Positions 17,325-25,159 of a stretch of 47,287 nucleotides of DNA are shown here, piece by piece. A program made the position numbers and the translations under genes. The notes below the pieces were generated by a model that worked only from the letters and a program-made list of their open reading frames with translations, searched no databases and was not told where the DNA came from. Source of the DNA: an uncultured Bacilli bacterium. Lineage in GTDB: Bacteria > Bacillota_I > Bacilli_A > RF39 > UBA660. Numbering within the stretch: position 1 is the stretch's first letter; each line of letters begins with the position of its first letter. The stretch is taken from assembly GCA_947589675.1 (NCBI GenBank), contig CANQCI010000009.1:1-47287 (forward strand). Reading direction: 5' to 3'.

Positions 17325-18683
17325 TTATGCATGCCAATTTTCAACTTCTTCGGCATCATCCAAATGGATTTTTTCATGCCCAATAATTTGATAATCCTCA
17401 TGTCCTTTTCCTAAAATTAATAAAATATCTTCTGGATTAAGCATATCTATTCCTTTTTTTATGGCTGTTTTGCGATCAAGAATTACTTCATAATTTTCAC
17501 CTACGACTCCTTTTAAGATATCATCCATAATTTTTTGGGGATCTTCTGTCCTTGGATTATCACTAGTTAAAATCGTATAATCACTTAATTCTGTGGCAAT
17601 TTTTCCCATGATTGGACGTTTAATTGGATCACGATCTCCACCACAACCCACAATAGTAATTAACCGAGCCGTTTTTAGTTCATTATAAGCTTCAATAACT
17701 TTTTCAACAGCATCAGGGGTATGAGCATAATCAATAACCGCATATCCTCCATTTACTTTATGGGTTTCGCATCTTCCTTTGGGAGGCTTAATTTGCGAAG
17801 TTAAATCGATTATATCCTCTATTTTAAAGCCACAAGCATGAACCATGGCTAAAGCCGTAAGATAATTATAAACATTAAATTTACTAGTTAAATTTGTTGT
17901 AACTTCATAATCTTTATTTTGATAACTAAATTTTAGGTGCGTAGTTGCTGGCGTTATTTGAAAATCTTCAATTTTATAATCACCATTTAAACCAACTTTT
18001 ATCCCCTTCCCAAATTTATCAATAAATTTTTGACTAGCTTCATCATCACTATTGACAATTAAGGTACCACTTGATGGTAAATAATCAATTATCTTTAATT
18101 TCGCTTGTAAATAATTTTCCATTGTTTTGTGATAATCTAAATGATCTTCCGTTAAATTTGTAAATGCGGCAATATCAATATGTAAGCCATACATTCTTTC
18201 ATAATCTAAAGAATGACTACTTACTTCCATAACCACGGTTGTACACCCTTTTTCTAAAGCATCTAATAAAAGGTTATAAATCGTTAAAATATCCGGAGTA
18301 GTATTATTTAAGGTAATATCCATATCCCGATATTTAAAACCTATTGTTCCCATGTAAGCGGCTTCAACACCCAATAAAGTTAAAAGTTGATAAGTTAAAT
18401 AACAAGTTGTTGTTTTACCATTAGTACCAGTAATACCAATTATTTTTAGTTTATTAATTTCGTCCGCATAATCTTCTTTTAATTGATCCTTTAAGTACTT
18501 TTCACTTGAATAAACAACAGTTTCGGGCACATTACAAGGAACAGTCCGTTCACAAATAACTTCACTAGCCCCATTTTTTACAGCTTCCTCGATAAAGTCA
18601 TGCCCATCAACAGTATGACCTTCGATAGCAACAAAAATTTGCCCCTTCTTTACTTTTCTTGAATCAGTTTCATATTTAATCAT
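17325..18683 (-). CDS. murE: UDP-N-acetylmuramoyl-tripeptide synthetase (mDAP type)
   Basis: The 452-residue Mur ligase adds the third amino acid to UDP-MurNAc-dipeptide in peptidoglycan synthesis. Visible features are the ATP loop GITGTNGKTTT (83-93), MEVSSHSL (153-160), the carbamylated-lysine segment YLQAK (192-196), VIDYAHTP (317-324) and, decisively, DNPR (376-379). DNPR is the motif of meso-diaminopimelate-adding enzymes, against lysine-adding ones. dapF lies 3 kb away in the same orientation, which agrees. GGAGG precedes the ATG. Confidence 0.95.
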   Translation of the reverse strand: MIKYETDSRKVKKGQIFVAIEGHTVDGHDFIEEAVKNGASEVICERTVPCNVPETVVYSSEKYLKDQLKEDYADEINKLKIIGITGTNGKTTTCYLTYQLLTLLGVEAAYMGTIGFKYRDMDITLNNTTPDILTIYNLLLDALEKGCTTVVMEVSSHSLDYERMYGLHIDIAAFTNLTEDHLDYHKTMENYLQAKLKIIDYLPSSGTLIVNSDDEASQKFIDKFGKGIKVGLNGDYKIEDFQITPATTHLKFSYQNKDYEVTTNLTSKFNVYNYLTALAMVHACGFKIEDIIDLTSQIKPPKGRCETHKVNGGYAVIDYAHTPDAVEKVIEAYNELKTARLITIVGCGGDRDPIKRPIMGKIATELSDYTILTSDNPRTEDPQKIMDDILKGVVGENYEVILDRKTAIKKGIDMLNPEDILLILGKGHEDYQIIGHEKIHLDDAEEVENWHA

Positions 18684-18741
18684 AATTGACCTCCATATAA
18701 CCTATTATAGCACTTAGGCTTTTATTTTAACAAATTTATTC

Positions 18742-18769
18742 TTTACTTTACATAAATTATATATATAAT
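18742..18769 (+). promoter_or_regulatory. Promoter of the deoxyinosine glycosylase gene
   Basis: TTTACT (18742-18747), 16 bases, TATAAT (18764-18769). The ATG at 18778 lies only nine bases past the -10 box, with no ribosome site between. Confidence 0.5.
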
Positions 18770-18777
18770 TATATGAT

Positions 18778-19266
18778 ATGAAAGCAATTCACAATCTAAA
18801 ACCAATTTATAATCAAAAATCCGAAGTTTTAATATTAGGAAGTATGCCCAGTGTAGTTTCTCGGGAAAAGCAATTTTACTATGCCCATCCCCAAAACCGA
18901 TTTTGGACTATAATGGAAAACATATTTAATGTTAAACTGGATACAACGCCAAAAAAAGAGCAATTCTTACTGGATAACCATCTTGCTCTTTGGGATGTCA
19001 TCAAATCTTGTACAATTACAGGCTCAAGTGATGCTTCCATTAAAAATGTGGAAGTTAATAACTTAGAAGAAATTCTTAATAATTCTTCAATAAAAGCCAT
19101 ATTCTGTACCGGCACTAAAGCCTATAATTTATATCAAAAGTATTTTCATTTTACTATTCCTGTTTATTTATTACCTAGTCCATCAAGTGCTAATGCCAGT
19201 TATAGCCTAGAGAAATTAATAGCTTCTTACCAAATTATTACTAAGTATTTAACCAAAGTTAATTAA
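18778..19266 (+). CDS. DNA-deoxyinosine (hypoxanthine) glycosylase, UDG superfamily
   Basis: The 162-residue single-domain glycosylase has LILGSMPSVVSREKQFYYAHPQNRFW as its active-site region: GSMPS, then YYAHPQNRFW. It ends with LPSPSSANAS, the C-terminal substrate loop of the hypoxanthine-DNA glycosylase family. It removes deaminated adenine from DNA as the first step of base-excision repair. No Shine-Dalgarno sequence precedes the ATG, and the promoter is so close that the transcript may be leaderless. It is convergent with the aminopeptidase gene and overlaps it by four bases. Confidence 0.88.
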   Translation: MKAIHNLKPIYNQKSEVLILGSMPSVVSREKQFYYAHPQNRFWTIMENIFNVKLDTTPKKEQFLLDNHLALWDVIKSCTITGSSDASIKNVEVNNLEEILNNSSIKAIFCTGTKAYNLYQKYFHFTIPVYLLPSPSSANASYSLEKLIASYQIITKYLTKVN

Positions 19267-20477
19267 TCAATATTAAAGGAACCATTTTTAAAAATGAGAA
19301 TATTACCCTTTTCGGTTTCCGCTTCAATTTTTAAATCATTTGTCCCAATCATAAAATCCACATGATTTTGGGAGTCATTTAAACCCACTTTTTTTAGTTC
19401 ACTTGTCTTCATTTTTTCGCCACCTTCAATACATTCGGGAAAGCCCGCTCCTAAAGCTATATGACAAGAGGCATTTTCATCTAAACAAGTTTCGCCAAAA
19501 ACAAAATTCAATTTCGCAATTGGGGAATTTTTATCTACTAAAGCACATTCACCTAAATAATGGCTCCCTTCGTCCCCTTCAATAATACCCTTTAAAAGGT
19601 CTTTACCGACATTAGCTCCATAATCAATAACTTTACCGTCTTTAAATTTTAACCAAAATTTATCTATTAAAGAAGAATTATATACTAAAGGCTTGGAAGC
19701 ATAAACAATCCCATTTGTTTTGCGATAATCAGGCGAAGTAAATACTTCATAGCTAGGCATATTAACAATCATTTTAAAATCATTTTCCCCAGCACTTTGC
19801 CATTTAGCTAGTTCACTTAAACCAATATATAAATCGGTTCCTAAACTATTGGTGTAATGTAAACTTTTTATTTTTAAATTATTTAATTTTTGCATTAATT
19901 TACTTTGCTTTTTTAATTGCTCATTCCAACACTTAATAGGATTATCTTCTAAACACATCGTTGCTTTCATCATTAAGTTATATAACTTTTCATAAGCTTT
20001 ATCTTCCTTTAAATTAGGAAACATGGCTTGAGCCCATACTTTATTAGGATAAACCGCAATTAACCAAACTAATTCATTATTTTTTTGTTTTTCTCGATAT
20101 ACTTTTTTAGTTTCTAACCGAATTTTATTTGCTTCACTTATAAGCTCTGGTTTAATACCATCCATTACCTTTGGAAATTCACTGGCTAGCATTAAAAAAG
20201 CCGCACCTTTTTTAGCATACTCATCCCAATCTTTACTCGTAAAATATTCTTCTTTTTTTAAATCTTCTTTTTTAATATGACTTAAAATATCCTTTTTTTG
20301 ATAAATATCACTAGGTTTTAAATATACCTTTAGTTTGTTTTTTTCCGCATAAGCTTTTAATTTCATCACAAATTCATGGATAGCTACATCATAAGCAATA
20401 AAAAGCGTATCGGTATTTTCAAAATTCATACATCTTTTCAAAAGTAATTCTATATATTTCTTATCAACATCTTCCAT
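19263..20477 (-). CDS. M29-family metallo-aminopeptidase (AmpS/PepS type)
   Basis: About 404 residues. The ATG at 20477 is chosen because AAGGTG sits six bases upstream; upstream in-frame GTG and ATG codons overlap that site. Family metal-ligand motifs appear in order: NMPSYEVFTSP (Glu), EGDEGSHYLGECALVD (Glu, His, Glu), ENASCHIALG (His) and NHVDFMIG (His, Asp). The enzyme cleaves N-terminal residues from peptides in the cytoplasm. It is preceded by a terminator after the dehydrogenase gene, so it is probably transcribed on its own. Confidence 0.93.
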   Translation of the reverse strand: MEDVDKKYIELLLKRCMNFENTDTLFIAYDVAIHEFVMKLKAYAEKNKLKVYLKPSDIYQKKDILSHIKKEDLKKEEYFTSKDWDEYAKKGAAFLMLASEFPKVMDGIKPELISEANKIRLETKKVYREKQKNNELVWLIAVYPNKVWAQAMFPNLKEDKAYEKLYNLMMKATMCLEDNPIKCWNEQLKKQSKLMQKLNNLKIKSLHYTNSLGTDLYIGLSELAKWQSAGENDFKMIVNMPSYEVFTSPDYRKTNGIVYASKPLVYNSSLIDKFWLKFKDGKVIDYGANVGKDLLKGIIEGDEGSHYLGECALVDKNSPIAKLNFVFGETCLDENASCHIALGAGFPECIEGGEKMKTSELKKVGLNDSQNHVDFMIGTNDLKIEAETEKGNILIFKNGSFNID

Positions 20478-20514
20478 ATTCATCACCTTTATTATTATAA
20501 ACCTAAATAAAGAA

Positions 20515-20540
20515 AATAATCGCTTTTTAACGATTATTCT
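20515..20540 (-). terminator. Terminator after the zinc dehydrogenase gene
   Basis: AATAATCG (20516-20523) pairs with CGATTATT (20531-20538), with a loop of seven bases. A T-rich run (TTTTCTTTATTT) follows on the minus strand. It overlaps the last codons of the dehydrogenase. Confidence 0.6.
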
Positions 20541-21562
20541 TTATTTGGATCAACTAAAATTTTTACCGCCGCATCTTTACCAGATGTTAATCTTTCATAA
20601 GCACCTTGAACACCACTTAAAGGTACTATATCATCAACATATCTAAGGACATCAACTTGTTTACTACTTATTAATTTTATAACTGATTTAAATTCATTAA
20701 CGTCATAAGCAATTGCTCCTTGAACTACTAACTCTTTCATAACAGCTAAAGTACTATAAGTTGTCGTGGCATCTAAGGATACGCCAACTAAAACGACGGT
20801 TCCACCAGGTTTAACTAAAGTAAGGGCACTGTTAATCGCCGCAGCGTTACCAACACATTCAATAACCACATCAAAGCCCCCACCAGTTTTTTCCATTAAA
20901 GTTGGAATTGTTTGTTCATCCATAGGATTATACCAAGCATCCGCCGCTTTTAATTTTACACTTTTTTCGCCGCGAGCTTTATTGGTTTCGGTTAAAGCCA
21001 CAAAACTTGCTCCCTCTTTTTTAGCAAACATTGCGGATACAAGTCCAATTATCCCCCCACCAATAACTAAGACATCATCACCAACGGCAATCCGCCCTAA
21101 ATGAGCCGCATGAAGTCCAACCGCAGTTGGTTCCACCATAGCTACTTCTTCATCTTTCATATTATCAGGAACTTTAATAACCATATCAGAGCGAACAGCT
21201 ATTCGTGAAGTTAAACCACCCGGATTTTCTAAAGACAAGCCAACAGCTTGACTCCAGGTCTTTGTACAGTATTGGACATCACCATTTTGACAAGCTTCAC
21301 ATTCGCCACAGGGACTTATTGGTAAAGCTGTTACTCGGTCGCCTACCTTTAAATCAAGGCGATCACCAGGGTCAACAACCACGCCACAAAACTCATGTCC
21401 CATGACTAAACCAGTTGGTTCCCCACTAACCCAATAATGAATATCGGAACCACAAATCCCTGTTTTCTTGACATCAATTATAACTTTGTGTCCATCAATT
21501 TTGGGTTCTTTAATCTCCTTAATTTCAAATTGTTTTGCACTCTTAATTGCTACACATTTCAT
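20534..21562 (-). CDS. Zinc-dependent medium-chain alcohol/polyol dehydrogenase
   Basis: The 342-residue protein belongs to the medium-chain dehydrogenase superfamily, in the sorbitol/threonine dehydrogenase branch. Catalytic zinc ligands are Cys37 in TGICGSDIH and His56-Glu57 in MGHE. The structural zinc site is CGECEACQNGDVQYC (Cys 85, 88, 91, 99). The NAD(P)-binding loop is VIGGGIIGLV. The substrate is not told by sequence; xylitol, sorbitol, butanediol or threonine are all possible. GGAGG precedes the ATG. It is flanked by terminator hairpins on both sides, so it is a single-gene unit. Confidence 0.9.
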   Translation of the reverse strand: MKCVAIKSAKQFEIKEIKEPKIDGHKVIIDVKKTGICGSDIHYWVSGEPTGLVMGHEFCGVVVDPGDRLDLKVGDRVTALPISPCGECEACQNGDVQYCTKTWSQAVGLSLENPGGLTSRIAVRSDMVIKVPDNMKDEEVAMVEPTAVGLHAAHLGRIAVGDDVLVIGGGIIGLVSAMFAKKEGASFVALTETNKARGEKSVKLKAADAWYNPMDEQTIPTLMEKTGGGFDVVIECVGNAAAINSALTLVKPGGTVVLVGVSLDATTTYSTLAVMKELVVQGAIAYDVNEFKSVIKLISSKQVDVLRYVDDIVPLSGVQGAYERLTSGKDAAVKILVDPNKE

Positions 21563-21618
21563 ATTTCAATCCTCCGTACTCTAATAATAACATTTATATT
21601 ATAAACAATAAATAAATA

Positions 21619-21657
21619 AATAATGCATTTTACATCATTTATGTAAAATGCATTATT
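21619..21657. terminator. Long perfect hairpin between dapF and the dehydrogenase gene
   Basis: Seventeen bases (21619-21635) are perfectly complementary to 21641-21657 with a five-base loop. A T-rich stretch (TTATTTATTTATTG) follows on the minus strand, fitting termination of the mscS-dapF transcript. Confidence 0.65.
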
Positions 21658-21685
21658 AGATATGTAAATATTAACTGATTTTTTA

Positions 21686-22537
21686 TTAGCGAGTTTTTGC
21701 TAAATTGACATCACCTGTAAAGACTTCGGTAGCACTTCCTCGCATAACAACTTGCCCATTACTTTGATAAGTAATAAATAAATCGCCACCTAAAAGATGA
21801 ACAGTTATTTCTTCATCTTGATTAAGATAATGATTATAATAGGAAGCTACCACCGAAGCACAAGCCCCCGTACCACAGGCTAGGGTTTCCCCGCTTCCCC
21901 GTTCCCAAACGCGCATTTTAAATTCATTTTTGCCAACCATTTCGACAAATTCGGTATTAATACGTTCGGGAAAAATAGGATTATTTTCAAATAAAGTTCC
22001 TATTTTATCTAAATCTAAACTAGCTACATCCTTGACATAAATTACACAATGAGGATTTCCCATTGACACACAAGTTATATAATAAGTATGTCCATTAATG
22101 TCAAGCGGCATGTTAATAACTTGGGGTGTTTCGCTTAAAACGGGAATATTTTCCTTTTCTAATTTCGGTTCCCCCATTTGGACTTCGATGCTTTCCACTT
22201 CATCAAATTCATTAACATGTAAATTTAATTCCTTAATCCCAGCTAAAGTTTCAATCTTAATCTTTTTTTGATGGGCAATCCCGTGTTCATAAACATATTT
22301 ACCAACACAACGAATCCCATTCCCACACATTTGCCCTTCTGAGCCATCTGCGTTAAACATTTGCATTTTCGCATCTGCGACTTCACTTGGGCAAATCAAG
22401 ATGACTCCATCACCGCCAATACCAAAATGTCTATCACTCAATTTTTTTATGGTTTCTTGATCTAAATTAACATTTTCAGAAAAACAATTAACATAAATGT
22501 AATCATTGCCTATGCCATGCATTTTTGTAAATTTCAT
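21686..22537 (-). CDS. dapF: Diaminopimelate epimerase
   Basis: The 283-residue enzyme interconverts LL- and meso-diaminopimelate for lysine and peptidoglycan synthesis. Both catalytic cysteines are present: Cys71 in QMCGNGIRC and Cys221 in LACGTGACAS. Other family motifs are MHGIGNDY (6-13), FGIGGDGV (38-45) and GNPHCVIYV. Length is usual. It lies 11 bases after mscS and is probably cotranscribed. The enzyme fits the DNPR-type murE nearby. Confidence 0.97.
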   Translation of the reverse strand: MKFTKMHGIGNDYIYVNCFSENVNLDQETIKKLSDRHFGIGGDGVILICPSEVADAKMQMFNADGSEGQMCGNGIRCVGKYVYEHGIAHQKKIKIETLAGIKELNLHVNEFDEVESIEVQMGEPKLEKENIPVLSETPQVINMPLDINGHTYYITCVSMGNPHCVIYVKDVASLDLDKIGTLFENNPIFPERINTEFVEMVGKNEFKMRVWERGSGETLACGTGACASVVASYYNHYLNQDEEITVHLLGGDLFITYQSNGQVVMRGSATEVFTGDVNLAKTR

Positions 22538-22548
22538 TATAAATCCCC

Positions 22549-23376
22549 CTACTTATTTTTTACTAATTGAACATGAGGATAAGGAATTTCAATCCCCTCT
22601 TCATCAAATCTTTTTTTAATTTCATAATTTAATTTATACATATTTTCAAAAACATTAGCATTATCTTTGCCCCAAATCCAAGCTCGAATATAAATACCGC
22701 TGTCCGCCCAGCCTGATACACGAACCTTAGGATATTCATCATTGCGATTAGGGCCTTTTGGATTAAGAACATAAACTTTTTGCATTTCTTCTTTAATTAT
22801 ATTCATTGCTCTTTCAATATCCGCTTCATAAGCAATTTCATAATCAACGGTTTTCACTAACTCATTATCGCTATAACAAAAATTTTCAATTACTAACGTA
22901 TTCATTACACTGTTAGGAATAACTACTCTTCGATTATTAATCGTCCTAATAACGGTTTGCCGCATTGTAATATCTTCCACTGTTCCACTTACATTTTTTT
23001 CGGTACACTCGATAAAATCACCTACTTCAAAGGGGCTACCAATAACAATACTAATACTCGCAAAAAAATTTTTTAAACTTTCTTGAGCCGCTAACCCTAC
23101 AACAACTGACCCAATTCCTAGTCCTGATAACAAGGTCATCGAAAAGGAATTAAAAATATCAAATAATGATAAAGATACAAGGAATGCTAAAATATATAAT
23201 ATGGCTTTTTTAATTTTTTTGATAAAACTTAGAAATGTTGTTATTTTCTTTTTATTCCGTAATTTTATCGTTTTATCAAGAATCACATCAATAATATGGT
23301 CAATTAAAATTGTTATCCCAAATATTATTAAGATAGCCAAAACTTTATCTAAAAAATGATCAATAAAATATTTCAT
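22549..23376 (-). CDS. MscS-family small-conductance mechanosensitive channel
   Basis: About 275 residues from the ATG at 23376; GGGAAGTG precedes it, and an in-frame ATG five codons earlier has no site. Three membrane helices are followed by the pore helix LSGLGIGSVVVGLAAQES, a Gly/Ala-rich TM3. The MscS beta domain follows (GSPFEVGDFIE, then NRRVVIPNSVM), with an alpha/beta C-terminal domain. The channel opens under membrane tension to release osmolytes. It is the first gene of a unit with dapF. Confidence 0.93.
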   Translation of the reverse strand: MKYFIDHFLDKVLAILIIFGITILIDHIIDVILDKTIKLRNKKKITTFLSFIKKIKKAILYILAFLVSLSLFDIFNSFSMTLLSGLGIGSVVVGLAAQESLKNFFASISIVIGSPFEVGDFIECTEKNVSGTVEDITMRQTVIRTINNRRVVIPNSVMNTLVIENFCYSDNELVKTVDYEIAYEADIERAMNIIKEEMQKVYVLNPKGPNRNDEYPKVRVSGWADSGIYIRAWIWGKDNANVFENMYKLNYEIKKRFDEEGIEIPYPHVQLVKNK

Positions 23377-23504
23377 ATTATCACTTCCCATTTATATTAT
23401 AACATGGATAAAATTACAAGAAATTTTTCTTTTTTTCTATTTTACTTTATTTGACACTATTTTTAAGTTATAATAAAAACTATTAATATTTTAAGGAGTT
23501 CAGT

Positions 23505-24221
23505 ATGGAAAAATATTTAACTGTTGGTACCAAGGAAATAAATACCGATTTATTTATGCCTATTCAAAATTCAGCGAAAACTATCAAACCTACCGGAGGA
23601 TTATGGCTTACTAAATATAATGAAAATTTTCCTAATTATAACGAATGGGTTGATTATTTAACTAGTCATCCTCACCTTTTATTTTTTAAGGGTAATGATT
23701 TCTTTGTAAAACCAGCTTCTTTAGTTATTTTAAAAGAAAATACCAAAATATATTATTTAAATGATTTAGAATCATTATGCTATTTAAAAAAATATTACCC
23801 TTTTAATAATTTTTTTAGTTATGCTAAGTTAGCCCAAGATTATGATGGAATTTTTGTTGATTATTTTGCTCTATCTTTAATTGACTCTAATAATTGGCAA
23901 TCCTTTGGGGTTAAAACTTTAATTCTTTTTAATCTTGATGCTATAAACTACTACTATCCCGCGGAAGTTAATATTGAAGAAAACCCTAATTATTATGAAG
24001 CATTTTATCAAATAAATATTGATAATACACCTAAAAAAGTTACTTATAGTAATTATTATCAATTAATATGCCAAATTTCTCAATATCTAAAAAAGAAATA
24101 TCCAAATGTTAATCTTCAAAATAAGCAAGAATTAATTATTGATGCCCTAAAAGACCACCAAATAGAACCTAATGAGGAAACAATCAAAAAACTAGTACGA
24201 GGGATATCTATTCAACTTTAA
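23505..24221 (+). CDS. Hypothetical cytoplasmic protein (GGLW family)
   Basis: The 238-residue soluble protein starts after AAGGAG. It contains TGGLWLTKYN near residue 31, a segment FFVKPASLVILKENTKIYYL, then LAQDYDGIFVDYFAL and FGVKTLILFNLDAIN. I recall uncharacterised phage and bacterial proteins with the same order: GGLWxS, a strand with ILxIDSxxDL, YDxIxV, and a final WDxxSxxxFN. I cannot name the family. A nucleotidyltransferase- or ADP-ribosyltransferase-like fold would be a guess. The 3' end overlaps the convergent DedA-like gene by 14 bases. Confidence 0.7.
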   Translation: MEKYLTVGTKEINTDLFMPIQNSAKTIKPTGGLWLTKYNENFPNYNEWVDYLTSHPHLLFFKGNDFFVKPASLVILKENTKIYYLNDLESLCYLKKYYPFNNFFSYAKLAQDYDGIFVDYFALSLIDSNNWQSFGVKTLILFNLDAINYYYPAEVNIEENPNYYEAFYQINIDNTPKKVTYSNYYQLICQISQYLKKKYPNVNLQNKQELIIDALKDHQIEPNEETIKKLVRGISIQL

Positions 24222-24792
24222 AAATCTTTTCCACCGCTAAGCTTATCAAGTAAGCTAAAATAAGCATAATCGCAATAGCTAATAAACTTTCAGGATGTTT
24301 AAAACTTTCCACTAAGCTTGTCCCGATATTACCCCAAAAGAAAACTAAAAATATTTTGCCAATTATCACCGAAGTTAAAAACTTCCGAAAATTCATATTT
24401 GATAAACCCGCGGCGATATTCATCATAAATGCCGGAGTAAAAGGGATAGCTAAAATAACGGTTATCTTCGCCGTACTTAAATTTTCAATATAACTTAAAC
24501 ATTTATTTAATAAATTGCCATCTTTTATCCACTTTAATATTCGATTGCGAATCAAATTCTTGACTAAAAAATAGGATAAAACACAACCAATTATCGTACA
24601 AATCCAAGAAATTAAAAAACCGAATATATGACCGTAAGCTAAATAATTAATAGTAATAAAGACAAACAATGGTAAAGGTGGTATCATAGATTCTAAGACA
24701 ATAAAAAGAGAACCCAACAAAGGACCAAATATACCTAAATTATTAATAGTTGTTATTATTAAATTATATAAATCTGCAAACATACCTTCCAT
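24208..24792 (-). CDS. VTT-domain (DedA/TMEM64-like) membrane protein
   Basis: The 194-residue integral membrane protein has about five helices. The VTT-domain signature spans ESMIPPLPLFVFITINYLAYG, and a later FTPAFMMNIAAGLSNMNFRKF corresponds to the second re-entrant loop. DedA-type proteins are linked to lipid carrier or phospholipid flipping and envelope homeostasis. The assigned ATG lacks a good ribosome site, so the start is uncertain by a few codons. It overlaps the convergent upstream gene at the 3' end. Confidence 0.85.
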   Translation of the reverse strand: MEGMFADLYNLIITTINNLGIFGPLLGSLFIVLESMIPPLPLFVFITINYLAYGHIFGFLISWICTIIGCVLSYFLVKNLIRNRILKWIKDGNLLNKCLSYIENLSTAKITVILAIPFTPAFMMNIAAGLSNMNFRKFLTSVIIGKIFLVFFWGNIGTSLVESFKHPESLLAIAIMLILAYLISLAVEKIFKVE

Positions 24793-24844
24793 TTTAAATC
24801 ACTAGTGTTATTATATTACAAAATTAAGATAAAAATCAAAAATT

Positions 24845-25102
24845 TTAATAGTCCTTAATAACTTGGGTTACATCATACCCATAAAATTCTAAAACAGCAA
24901 CTACCCTTCGACTTAAATAACCTTTATTACAAACTATATAATACCTTTTATTTTTACTTAATATATTTTTATAATTTAATAGTAATTTATCAGCATATAT
25001 ATTTTGCCCCATTGTGGGATGGATTAAATAATCATCCGGATGTTGAACATCAATTAAAATACCTAAACTTGGATTATATTCGGATAACTTTATTCTTTTC
25101 AT
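24845..25102 (-). CDS. Small rhodanese-domain protein
   Basis: About 85 residues forming one compact rhodanese domain. NPSLGILIDVQHPDDY is the CH2A-like region. The active loop is CNKGYLSRR, with the catalytic cysteine directly before the loop, and it ends LEFYGYDVTQVIKDY. Start 25102 is preferred because GGTGAAG precedes it. It probably transfers sulfane sulfur; partner unknown. It stands alone between the DedA-like gene and virD4. Confidence 0.82.
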   Translation of the reverse strand: MKRIKLSEYNPSLGILIDVQHPDDYLIHPTMGQNIYADKLLLNYKNILSKNKRYYIVCNKGYLSRRVVAVLEFYGYDVTQVIKDY

Positions 25103-25159
25103 ATACTTCACCATATTTATAGTATATGAATTTTTTTAATTGAAAAAGATGACTAATAA

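Noticed and set aside
23451-23474. TTGACA and TATAAT before the GGLW gene as one promoter
   Set aside because: The spacing is only 12 bases, too short for a sigma-A promoter; one of the two boxes may be real with another partner.
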